From NCBI GenBank assembly GCA_023446735.1, contig JAEXPQ010000133.1:1-21537 (forward strand): a DNA stretch of 21,537 nt. Reading direction: 5' to 3'. The notes under the pieces are model-generated. The model was not told the DNA's origin, did no database searches, and saw only the letters and a program-made list of their open reading frames with translations. This DNA comes from Verrucomicrobiota bacterium (GTDB taxonomy: Bacteria > Verrucomicrobiota > Verrucomicrobiia > Opitutales > Opitutaceae). The position numbers were made by a program, and so were the translations under genes. Shown in pieces: positions 1-6,993 of this stretch; positions within the stretch are counted from its first letter, which is position 1; each line of letters opens with the position of its first letter.

Positions 1-34
1 CCTTGTGGGCGCCGCCGCGGGTGATTCGGAGTGA

Positions 35-50
35 AGCGAGCCGGCTCGCT
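35..50 (-). terminator. Possible hairpin terminator after clpC
   Basis: A perfect 16-base palindrome (AGCGAGCC/GGCTCGCT) lies 12 bases past the clpC stop codon. It would fold as a 6-bp stem with a CCGG loop. No T-tract follows on the minus strand, so it is not a classic intrinsic terminator. It could stabilise the 3' end or act with Rho. Confidence 0.3.
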
Positions 51-62
51 CCGCCGGGGAAC

Positions 63-2606
63 TCAGGACGAGATGCCGGTCTCGGAGGTCGGGTTCTTGG
101 TCTTGAACTCGAGCGACTTCTCGCCGCGCACCACGAGGACGGGTTCGCCTTCCTTGAAGTCGCCGCGGAGGATAAACTCGGCGAGCGGGTCCTCGAGGTG
201 ACGTTCCACCGCGCGACGCAGCGGGCGCGCGCCGTACTTCTCGTCGGTGCCGTTCTCGATGAGGAACAGCTTGGCGTCGGTCTGCACGTCGAGCACGAGC
301 TTCCGCTCGGCCACACGCTTGACGACCTTCGCGACTTCGAGGTCCACGATCTTGAGCAAGTCGTCGCGCTTGAGCGGGCGGAAGACGATGAGCTCGTTGA
401 TGCGGTTGAGGAACTCCGGCTTGAAGATGCGCTTCGATTCCTCGAGCACCTTGTCCTTGATCTTGTCGAGGTCGCCGATCCCCTCGGTGGCCGCACCGAA
501 CCCGACCGTCGTCTGCCGCTGGATGAGCGAGGCGCCGACGTTCGTCGTCATGATGATGATCGTGTTGCGGAAATCAACCTGGCGGCCGAGCGAGTCGGTG
601 AGGCGGCCGTCCTCCAGGATCTGGAGGAGGAGCTGCACGACATCCGGGTGCGCCTTCTCGATCTCGTCGAAGAGGATGACCGAATACGGACGGCGACGGA
701 CCTGCTCGGTGAGCTGGCCGCCCTCCTCGTGGCCGACGTAGCCCGGAGGCGAGCCGATCAGGCGCGAGATGGCGAACTTCTCCATGTACTCGGACATGTC
801 GATCTGCACGAGCGCGTCCTGGTTGCCGAACATCTGGGCGGCGAGCTGCTTTGCCGTCTCCGTCTTTCCGACACCGGTGGGCCCGAGGAACATGAACGAA
901 CCGATCGGGCGGCGCGGGTCTTTGAGGTCGGCGCGGGAGCGGCGCAGCGCGCGGGCGATGGCGGTGCAGGCGTCATTCTGGCCGATGATGATCTTCTGGA
1001 GCTCGGTCTCGAGGGTGAGGAGCTTCTCGCTCTCCTTCTTCTCCATGCGCGAGAGCGGGATGCCGGTCCAATCGGCCACGACCTGCATGATGAGGTCCTC
1101 GTCGATGGTGATGCGGTGGTCCTCGCGGGTCTTCTTCCACTCCTCGAGGGTCTGCTCCTGCTTGGCGCGGAGCTGCTTCTCCTTATCGCGGAACTTGGCG
1201 GCCTCCTCGAAGTGCTGCTTCGCGATGGCGTCCTCCTTCTGCGCGCACACGGTCTCGATCTCCTTGGAGAGTTCCTCGATCTCCGGCGGGCGGTTCAAGG
1301 ACTGGATGCGGGCGCGGGCGCCGGCCTCGTCCATGACGTCGATCGCCTTGTCCGGCAGGAACCGGCCGGTGATGTACCGATCGGAGAGCTTGGCGGCGAT
1401 CTCGAGGGACTTGTCGGTGTAGATGGCCTTGTGGTGATCCTCGTACTTGATGCGGATGCCCTTGAGGATCGTGATGGTGTCGTCGATCGACGGCGGCTCG
1501 ACCTTCACGTTCTGGAAGCGGCGGTCGAGCGCGCTGTCCTTCTCGATGTATTTGCGGTACTCGTTCAGCGTGGTCGCGCCGATGCACTGGAGCTCACCGC
1601 GGGAGAGCGCCGGCTTGAAGATGTTGGAGGCATCCATCGCCCCCTCGGCGGCGCCGGCGCCGACGATGGTGTGGAGCTCGTCGATGAAGATGATGACGTT
1701 CTTGGCGCGCTTGATCTCGTCCATCACGGCCTTGATGCGCTCCTCGAACTGGCCGCGGTACTTGGTGCCGGCGACCATGAGAGCGAGGTCGAGGGTGATG
1801 ACTTTCTTGTCCATCAGGATCTCGGGCACGATGCCGCCGGCGATCTCCTGGGCGAGACCTTCGACAATGGCGGTCTTGCCGACGCCGGCCTCGCCGATGA
1901 GCACCGGGTTGTTCTTGGTGCGGCGGCAAAGGATCTGGATGACGCGGCGGATCTCGTTCTTGCGGCCGATGACCGGGTCGAGTTCGCCCTTGCGCGCGAG
2001 CTCGGTGAGGTCGCGGCCAAAGGCCTTGAGCGCGGGAGTCTTGAGCTCCTTCTTCTCGCCGGGGGCACCGGCGGGCTCGGCGCCGGAGCGCGGAGACGAC
2101 ATGGCCTCGTCGCCCTGTCCCGGCACGCCACCGGACGCGGCGGAGGGGCTCTCGGCGGAGAACTGCGGATCGAGTTCCTTGAGGATCTCGTTGCGGGTAC
2201 GCTCGATGTCGATCTCGAGCGATTTGAGCACACGGGCCGCCACGCCTTCGCCTTCGCGCAGGAGGCCGAGGAGGATGTGTTCGGTGCCGACGTAGGAATG
2301 GTTGAGGGCCTTCGCCTCCTTGCCGGCGAGCGCGAGCACCTTCTTCACCCGCGGCGTGTAGGGGATGCTGCCACCAGATTTACCCTCCTGGCCGACGCCC
2401 ACTTGCTTCTCGACGGCGCCGCGAACGGTCTCGAGATCGAGCCCCATCTTCTGGAGGACGCTGACCGCGACACCTTGGCCGAGCTTGATCAGGCCGAGCA
2501 GGAGGTGCTCGGTGCCGACATAGTTGTGGTTGAAGCGATCGGCCTCCTTGCGGGCCAGCGAGAGAACCTGCTGGGCGCGCGGAGTGAAGTTGTTCATCGG
2601 TTCCAT
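63..2606 (-). CDS. clpC: ATP-dependent Clp protease ATPase subunit ClpC
   Basis: 847-aa Hsp100 unfoldase that feeds proteins into ClpP in the cytoplasm. Two Clp N repeats (about residues 5-70 and 82-147) form the adaptor- and phosphoarginine-binding N domain. The first AAA+ module has Walker A GEAGVGKT (238-245) and Walker B IIFIDE (305-310). A UVR-type middle domain lies around 457-490, where McsA/MecA-like partners dock. The second AAA+ module has GPTGVGKT (575-582), ILFDE (644-648), arginine finger FLNR (732-735) and sensor-2 GARPLRR (792-798). A VGF tripeptide (701-703) sits where ClpP-binding loops occur. The length is normal for ClpC rather than ClpB or ClpA. A second in-frame ATG at 2597 gives the more family-like start MNNFTPR; neither has a Shine-Dalgarno. 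It is the last gene of mcsA-mcsB-clpC, 33 bp after mcsB. Confidence 0.97.
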   Translation of the reverse strand: MEPMNNFTPRAQQVLSLARKEADRFNHNYVGTEHLLLGLIKLGQGVAVSVLQKMGLDLETVRGAVEKQVGVGQEGKSGGSIPYTPRVKKVLALAGKEAKALNHSYVGTEHILLGLLREGEGVAARVLKSLEIDIERTRNEILKELDPQFSAESPSAASGGVPGQGDEAMSSPRSGAEPAGAPGEKKELKTPALKAFGRDLTELARKGELDPVIGRKNEIRRVIQILCRRTKNNPVLIGEAGVGKTAIVEGLAQEIAGGIVPEILMDKKVITLDLALMVAGTKYRGQFEERIKAVMDEIKRAKNVIIFIDELHTIVGAGAAEGAMDASNIFKPALSRGELQCIGATTLNEYRKYIEKDSALDRRFQNVKVEPPSIDDTITILKGIRIKYEDHHKAIYTDKSLEIAAKLSDRYITGRFLPDKAIDVMDEAGARARIQSLNRPPEIEELSKEIETVCAQKEDAIAKQHFEEAAKFRDKEKQLRAKQEQTLEEWKKTREDHRITIDEDLIMQVVADWTGIPLSRMEKKESEKLLTLETELQKIIIGQNDACTAIARALRRSRADLKDPRRPIGSFMFLGPTGVGKTETAKQLAAQMFGNQDALVQIDMSEYMEKFAISRLIGSPPGYVGHEEGGQLTEQVRRRPYSVILFDEIEKAHPDVVQLLLQILEDGRLTDSLGRQVDFRNTIIIMTTNVGASLIQRQTTVGFGAATEGIGDLDKIKDKVLEESKRIFKPEFLNRINELIVFRPLKRDDLLKIVDLEVAKVVKRVAERKLVLDVQTDAKLFLIENGTDEKYGARPLRRAVERHLEDPLAEFILRGDFKEGEPVLVVRGEKSLEFKTKNPTSETGISS

Positions 2607-2639
2607 GAGGGTGGAAAAAGTTGGAGACTGGGGACGCGG

Positions 2640-3788
2640 TTATTCGGCAGCAGGAGGCGGGCCGGAGTGTTTGAACTCCGGACGGGGAAACTCGGCGAGC
2701 GCCGCGCGGAGCAGCTCGGCGCGGAGGATATCGCGCTGAGCCGGATCGGCTTCGTCGTCGGTGGAGTGCTGGATGTGCGCCGGCTGGCTGAGGATGATCA
2801 GGCGGTTGGTGACGACGCGGAGCGCCTCGGGGAAGCCGCCGAGGTCGACACCGAGCCGCAGGAGCGAGAGGAGATTGAGCGCCTCGGCGGAGGTGACCAG
2901 GCGCGCGTTCTGCAGGATACCGTAGGCGCGGCCGATCTTGTCGAAGAGCTTGACCGGCTCGGCCTCGAGCAGCTTCTCGCGAGCGTTCATCTCCTGGCGG
3001 AAGATCGTCGTGAGGACATTGTGGAGGCGGTCGATGATCGCCTCCTCGCTCTCGCCGAGGGTCGTCTGGTTGGAGATCTGGAAGATGCTTCCCGAGGCGT
3101 CAGTCCCCTCGCCGTGGAGACCGCGCACGACCAGCCCGAGCTGGTTGAGGGCGCGCACGATCTTGTCCATCTGGCCGGTGATGACGAGGGCGGGCAGATG
3201 CATCATCGCGCTGGCGCGCAGACCGGTGCCGAGATTGGTCGGGCAGGCGGTGAGGTAGCCGAGTTCGGGATCGAACGCGTAGTCGAGGCTCTCCTCGAGC
3301 GCGGTGTCGACGGCGTTCATCGTCTTCCAGACTCGCTTCAACTGGAAGCCCGGCTTGATCACCTGCATGCGCAGGTGGTCCTCCTCGTTGACCATGATGG
3401 AGCAGGTGCAGTCGCGGCTGATGACGACCCCGCTGCCGGCTTTCGAGGCGGAAAGTTCGCGGCTGATCAGGTGACGCTCGACGAGCAGCTGTTTCTCGTG
3501 GTCGGACAACTCCTCCATCGTGAACGCAGTACCTTTCTTCATCTGCGCCAAGCCCCGCACCGCCGCAGTGCACTCCGCCAAGATGTCGCTGCGTTGCGAC
3601 TCCTTGGCCCACCCGGTGAAGGGGAAACGGCTCAGGTTGCGCGCCAAACGCACGCGGGTCATGAGCACGATCGGGTCAGCACCGAGGATCGACTCCCCGG
3701 CGTTATCGCCCGACTCGAGCAAGGCCGCGATGCGCGCCTCGGTGTCGGCGTTACGCCCCTCGGGTTTGTTTGATTTGGCGAATTTCAT
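2640..3788 (-). CDS. mcsB: Protein-arginine kinase McsB
   Basis: 382-aa member of the ATP:guanido phosphotransferase family. In Bacillus, McsB phosphorylates arginines on proteins, and the mark is read by the ClpC N domain. Visible motifs: VLMTRVRLARN near the N-terminus (41-51), NEEDHLR (134-140), and the family signature CPTNLGTG (182-189). The C-terminal RDILRA (352-357) fits the RDxxRA motif that binds phosphoarginine allosterically in McsB, separating it from metabolic arginine and creatine kinases. I chose the ATG giving MKFAKSNK; the longer open frame up to 4052 runs antisense-like inside mcsA and has no family similarity. The start overlaps the mcsA end by 38 bp, so translation is probably coupled. 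Active-site signatures look intact, so I expect a working kinase. Confidence 0.95.
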   Translation of the reverse strand: MKFAKSNKPEGRNADTEARIAALLESGDNAGESILGADPIVLMTRVRLARNLSRFPFTGWAKESQRSDILAECTAAVRGLAQMKKGTAFTMEELSDHEKQLLVERHLISRELSASKAGSGVVISRDCTCSIMVNEEDHLRMQVIKPGFQLKRVWKTMNAVDTALEESLDYAFDPELGYLTACPTNLGTGLRASAMMHLPALVITGQMDKIVRALNQLGLVVRGLHGEGTDASGSIFQISNQTTLGESEEAIIDRLHNVLTTIFRQEMNAREKLLEAEPVKLFDKIGRAYGILQNARLVTSAEALNLLSLLRLGVDLGGFPEALRVVTNRLIILSQPAHIQHSTDDEADPAQRDILRAELLRAALAEFPRPEFKHSGPPPAAE

Positions 3789-4263
3789 CGCGGAAGCGGG
3801 CAGCGTCCTCGTAGCGCTCGGATTTGATGGCGAGATCGAGTTCCATCTCGAGCTTGGTGAGTCGTTCGTAGATGGAGCGGCGGTCGAGCGCGTGTTGCGG
3901 GACCTTGCCGGCATGGGAATGGCCTTTGTGCATGCCCCCGAGCATGGGAGCGAGCATCGGGCGGAAGGCCTCGTAGCACTTCGGGCAGCCGAAGCGACCG
4001 ACCTTCTTGAAATCCTGCTGGGTGAAACCGCAGTTCGGGCAGACGATTCCACCGGGGAAACCGTCGCCCTCGGTGACGGTCTCAGGGTTGAGCGCCCCCT
4101 TGATGAGCAAGTCCGCGAGCGAGAAACCGCTGGGATCCGTGACGCCCTTCGCCTTCGCGCAATCCTCGCACAGGTCCACCTTGTGGATCTTGTTGTTGAC
4201 GATCTGCGTAAGGTGAACCGTCGCGGGCTTGCCGCAGAGGCTGCACTTGATCGGGTTGGCCAT
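3751..4263 (-). CDS. mcsA: McsA, zinc-binding activator of McsB with UVR domain
   Basis: 170-aa partner that in Bacillus activates the McsB kinase and links it to ClpC. Four CxxC pairs (C7/C10, C32/C35, C75/C78, C93/C96) form the zinc-binding region. The C-terminal part (about 130-166, including RYEDAARFRDEI) is a UVR domain, a helical hairpin also found in UvrB/UvrC and in the ClpC middle domain. Length and cysteine layout match Bacillus McsA closely. It is the first gene of the operon, and the upstream neighbour is ilvE rather than the ctsR repressor usual in Firmicutes. No Shine-Dalgarno precedes the ATG. Confidence 0.95.
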   Translation of the reverse strand: MANPIKCSLCGKPATVHLTQIVNNKIHKVDLCEDCAKAKGVTDPSGFSLADLLIKGALNPETVTEGDGFPGGIVCPNCGFTQQDFKKVGRFGCPKCYEAFRPMLAPMLGGMHKGHSHAGKVPQHALDRRSIYERLTKLEMELDLAIKSERYEDAARFRDEIRQIKQTRGA

Positions 4264-4301
4264 CGGAAATGTGGGCTGTGGTGGGTTTATCGACCGCTCG
4301 G

Positions 4302-4360
4302 AATCGGACCTGAGACAGGGTTGCTGTCAACTAGTGGCTCTTCGCAAGGAACATGCCACT
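4302..4360 (-). promoter_or_regulatory. Candidate promoter and inverted repeat upstream of mcsA
   Basis: On the minus strand a perfect -35 hexamer TTGACA lies at 4330-4325, 62 bases before the mcsA ATG. About 17 bases on, the best -10 is poor (CCGATT or TCCGAT). Just upstream sits an inverted repeat AGTGGC/GCCACT (4333-4338 and 4355-4360, 16-base spacer), which could be an operator. No CtsR heptad repeat or CIRCE element is present. The rest of 4264-4436 holds nothing I recognise. Confidence 0.3.
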
Positions 4361-4436
4361 TGCACAAAGAGGCGCAAGCGCCCCGCCGCGACGAGGTCGC
4401 CGCAGCGGGAAACACGGCGAAGGGGCCGCGGCCGGA

Positions 4437-5303
4437 TCAGATCTTCGTGCCCTCGGCGGTCACCCTCCGGCGAAACGCCTCGATGAACCGCGCGGTGAGC
4501 GGGCCGGGCTTGCCGGTCCCGATCTCGCGGCCGTCGAGCTTCACCACCGGAATGACTTCGGCCGCGGTGCCGGTGAGGAACATCTCATCGGCGATCCAGA
4601 GATCGTAACGGGTCAGGTCGAGCTCGCGCACCGGCACCTTCAACTCGGCGGCGATGTCGATCACGGCGTCGCGAGTAATGCCGCGCAGCGCCCCGCTGGC
4701 GACTTTCGGCGTGAGCAACTCGCCCTTGAACAGCGCGAAGACATTGTCCCCGGTGCACTCGGCCACGTAGCCCTCGTCGTTGAGGAGAATCGCCTCCTGG
4801 TAACCGACGTTCTCGGCCTCGATCTTGGCCAGGATGTTGTTGAGGTAGTTGAGCGACTTCACCGCCGGCGGCAGCGCCGCGGCGTTCATGCGCCGGGTCG
4901 GCACGGTGATGACCTCGAGACCCGAGGCGTAGAGCTCCGGCGGATAGAGCGCGATCTTGTCGGCGATGATGAAGATCGAGGGCTTGGGGCAGCGCTTGGG
5001 CGAAAGCCCAAGATTGCCCACGCCGCGCGTGACCACAAGACGGATATAGCCATCGGTCAGGCCGTTCTGGCGGCACGCCTCGCAGGTCCATTCGGCGATC
5101 TGCGCCCGCGACCACGGCAGCTTCAGCGCAATGGCCTTGGCCGAGTACTCGAGACGCTCGAGGTGGGCATCGAGGCGGAAAATATTCTTCGAGTAGAGGC
5201 GGATTCCTTCGAACACGCCGTCTCCGTAGAGCAGTCCGTGGTCGAAAACCGAGACCTTGGCCTCGGCTGCATCGACGAAGGATCCATCGAGAAAAATCTT
5301 CAT
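4437..5303 (-). CDS. ilvE: Branched-chain amino acid aminotransferase (class IV, PLP)
   Basis: 288-aa fold-type IV aminotransferase that moves the amino group between glutamate and the 2-keto acids of leucine, isoleucine and valine. Seen: N-terminal DGSFV (6-10) and DHGLLYGDGVFEG (21-33); the PLP lysine K149 in KSLNYLNN; E182 in ECTGDNVF, which contacts the PLP ring nitrogen; GITRD (208-212); and ADEMFLTGTAAEV (238-250), typical of IlvE-type enzymes. D-amino acid aminotransferase and aminodeoxychorismate lyase share the fold, but the C-terminal GTAAEVIPV and KPGPLT patterns favour IlvE. The ATG at 5303 gives the normal family start; the longer frame to 5402 adds sequence unlike the family. 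It lies downstream of the deoA terminator, so it probably has its own promoter, and 173 bp upstream of mcsA. Confidence 0.9.
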   Translation of the reverse strand: MKIFLDGSFVDAAEAKVSVFDHGLLYGDGVFEGIRLYSKNIFRLDAHLERLEYSAKAIALKLPWSRAQIAEWTCEACRQNGLTDGYIRLVVTRGVGNLGLSPKRCPKPSIFIIADKIALYPPELYASGLEVITVPTRRMNAAALPPAVKSLNYLNNILAKIEAENVGYQEAILLNDEGYVAECTGDNVFALFKGELLTPKVASGALRGITRDAVIDIAAELKVPVRELDLTRYDLWIADEMFLTGTAAEVIPVVKLDGREIGTGKPGPLTARFIEAFRRRVTAEGTKI

Positions 5304-5334
5304 GGGCGGGCACGATGGGAGGCGGCGCCCCGCT

Positions 5335-5399
5335 TGTCCAGCGAGGGAATCGGGGCATCCCACCCCGGTCCCCGGCCAGAGCGTCGCCCCGGCTGGACA
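5335..5399. repeat. 8-bp inverted repeat upstream of ilvE
   Basis: TGTCCAGC (5335-5342) and GCTGGACA (5392-5399) are perfect inverted copies, 49 bases apart, between the deoA terminator and ilvE. They enclose a GC-rich stretch that can pair with itself (GGGG/CCCC runs). It may be part of the ilvE leader, an operator, or chance. Confidence 0.25.
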
Positions 5400-5432
5400 C
5401 AAACAGGGCCGGGCGTACCAGACGCCCGGCCC
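5400..5432 (-). terminator. Strong hairpin terminator after the nucleoside phosphorylase gene
   Basis: A perfect 11-bp GC-rich stem (5406-5416 with 5422-5432) encloses a 5-base loop. On the minus strand it begins 30 bases after the phosphorylase stop codon and is followed by the T-rich run TGTTTGTGT, fitting an intrinsic terminator. It separates that gene from ilvE. Confidence 0.75.
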
Positions 5433-5462
5433 TCGTTTCGAAACAGGCTCGCCGCGCGGCGC

Positions 5463-6818
5463 TCAGGCGACGCGCTCGACGACCAGCGGCGGTGGGGTCG
5501 GGCGCTTCGGGGCGAGGCGATAGGCATTCTTAAAATGCTCCAGCGCTGCCTCGAGCTTCGCCTCGTCGTTGTAGTGGATCATCATCAACGGCTCGCCCTG
5601 CTTCACCTGCGTGCCGACCTTCTTGATCTCGGAGACGCCGACCGTGTAGTCGATCTTGTCGCCGGGTGCGGTGTGACCCGCGCCGAGAATGTGCACGCCC
5701 TTCGCGATCAGCGCGGCGTTGATGGTGTGGACGTATCCGCGTTTCGGCGCCGGAAGCTTGCGGATGTGCTTCGCCTGCGGGAATTTCTCCGGGGCGTCGA
5801 TGAACGACGCGTCGCCGCCTTGGGCGCGGATGAGCTCCTTGAACTTCTCGAGGGCCGACCCGTCCGTGAGGTGGCGCTGGACGGTCTGCTTGGCCGAAAG
5901 GGTCGAGCCGGCCACGCCGGCGAGGCGCACGATCTCCATGCCGAGCTTGAGGACGAGCTCCTTCATGTCCTCCGGGCCTTCGCCCTTGAGGAGCTGGATG
6001 GCCTCCTTCAGCTCGAGCGAGGTGCCGACCGTGTCGCCGAGCGGCTGATTCATGTCGGTGACGAGCGCGACGCAGCGACGCTTCATCGAGCGGCCGACGC
6101 GGGTCATCGAGCGGGCCAGTTGTTTGGCCTGCTCCAGGTCCTTGATGAAGGAACCGTTGCCCCACTTCACGTCGATCACGAGGCCTTCGGCGCCCTCGGC
6201 GAGCTTCTTGGAAAGCACGGAGCCGGTGATGAGCGGCAGGCTCGGGATCGTACCGGTCTGCTTGCGCATGTCGTGCAGCTTCTCGTCGACGGGAGCAAGG
6301 TCCTTGCTCTGCGCGATGATCGCGCCGCCCACGCGGCTCAGCTGATCGACGAAGTGCGGCACATCGATGTTCGCCTTGAAGCCGGGCACCGACGAAAGCT
6401 TATCCAGAGCGGAGATCTCGTACTCCGGCTCCACTCCGCACATCATCGGGACCACCACACCGCTGGCCATGGCGAGCGGGACAAGCACCAACGAGGTCTT
6501 GTCGCCCACTCCGCCGGTCGAATATTTATCGATCTTCGGCTTTGCGATATTCGAGAGATCGACGGTTTCGCCCACGAGCATCATTTCCTCGGTCAGGATC
6601 GCCGTCTCCTGCGCGGACATGCTCTGGAAATAGATCGCCATCGCCAGCGCCGCCAACTGGTAGTCCGGCATCTCGCCATCGAGCACCGAGTCGATGATGA
6701 AGCGGATCTCCTCTTGGGTGAACTCGCCCCCATCCCGTTTCTTTTCAATAAGATACGTGAACGACGGCTTGACGTAGCGGCGCGGGGGAAGAGTACGTTT
6801 TTTGATGATGGAATTCAC
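5463..6818 (-). CDS. deoA: Thymidine/pyrimidine-nucleoside phosphorylase family protein, altered active site
   Basis: 451 aa from a GTG start at 6818. The family splits pyrimidine nucleosides with phosphate into base and (deoxy)ribose-1-phosphate. Full-length architecture: helical N-domain with IEKKRDGGEFTQEEI (24-38), central alpha/beta domain with STGGVGDKTS (100-109), LITGSVLSKKLAEG (196-209) and DVKWGNG (216-222), and the C-terminal domain GYVHTINA...GDKIDYTVG (361-394). Residues matching the E. coli base-binding R171, S186 and K190 are kept (R185, S200, K204). However, the H85 position is tyrosine (Y99), and the loop normally SGRGLGHTGGT reads CGVEPEYEISA (127-137), removing the S113 and T123 phosphate ligands. 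The substrate is therefore uncertain. An upstream in-frame TTG at 6884 is less likely because it adds non-family sequence. A single-gene unit with its own terminator. Confidence 0.85.
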   Translation of the reverse strand: MNSIIKKRTLPPRRYVKPSFTYLIEKKRDGGEFTQEEIRFIIDSVLDGEMPDYQLAALAMAIYFQSMSAQETAILTEEMMLVGETVDLSNIAKPKIDKYSTGGVGDKTSLVLVPLAMASGVVVPMMCGVEPEYEISALDKLSSVPGFKANIDVPHFVDQLSRVGGAIIAQSKDLAPVDEKLHDMRKQTGTIPSLPLITGSVLSKKLAEGAEGLVIDVKWGNGSFIKDLEQAKQLARSMTRVGRSMKRRCVALVTDMNQPLGDTVGTSLELKEAIQLLKGEGPEDMKELVLKLGMEIVRLAGVAGSTLSAKQTVQRHLTDGSALEKFKELIRAQGGDASFIDAPEKFPQAKHIRKLPAPKRGYVHTINAALIAKGVHILGAGHTAPGDKIDYTVGVSEIKKVGTQVKQGEPLMMIHYNDEAKLEAALEHFKNAYRLAPKRPTPPPLVVERVA

Positions 6819-6895
6819 GGAGATTTGGCGTGGTTGGATGCTTGGGCCCTTCGACTCAAGCCGTTGCCAGTAAGCAGATTGCAAGGAGCATGTCG

Positions 6896-6903
6896 AGTAT
6901 AAT
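6896..6903. promoter_or_regulatory. Overlapping divergent -10 elements between the phosphorylase gene and argS
   Basis: The plus strand has a perfect TATAAT at 6898-6903. The minus strand has TATACT at 6901-6896 (5 of 6 consensus). They lie in the 175-bp gap between the two divergent genes. Neither has a good -35 box at 16-18 bp or an extended TG. They would give leaders of about 84 nt for argS and about 70 nt for the phosphorylase gene. Confidence 0.45.
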
Positions 6904-6993
6904 CTTCCTCAGTACCCAGTTTTGCCTGAAAGCGCCGTCGCACGAGCGAAAAGCGGTCTTGATCGAGCCCAAAACGGGGCGTTGAGTGCGCGG

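Noticed and set aside
3..3773. 1256-codon open frame on the plus strand across clpC and mcsB
   Set aside because: It is antisense to two clearly recognisable genes, rich in Leu/Asp/Glu/Arg/Ala with no domain, and is a by-product of high-GC codon use.
4264..4436. CtsR or CIRCE heat-shock operator upstream of mcsA
   Set aside because: Neither the GGTCAAA heptad repeat nor TTAGCACTC-N9-GAGTGCTAA is present.
6405..6440. Double frameshift explaining the odd loop in the phosphorylase
   Set aside because: The loop has exactly the family length and both flanks are in frame. Another frame reads SGAGV, but neither it nor the rest restores HTGGT. Divergence fits better, though a sequencing check would be cheap.
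4353..6902. 849-codon open frame on the plus strand
   Set aside because: Shadow of ilvE and the phosphorylase gene, without recognisable domains.
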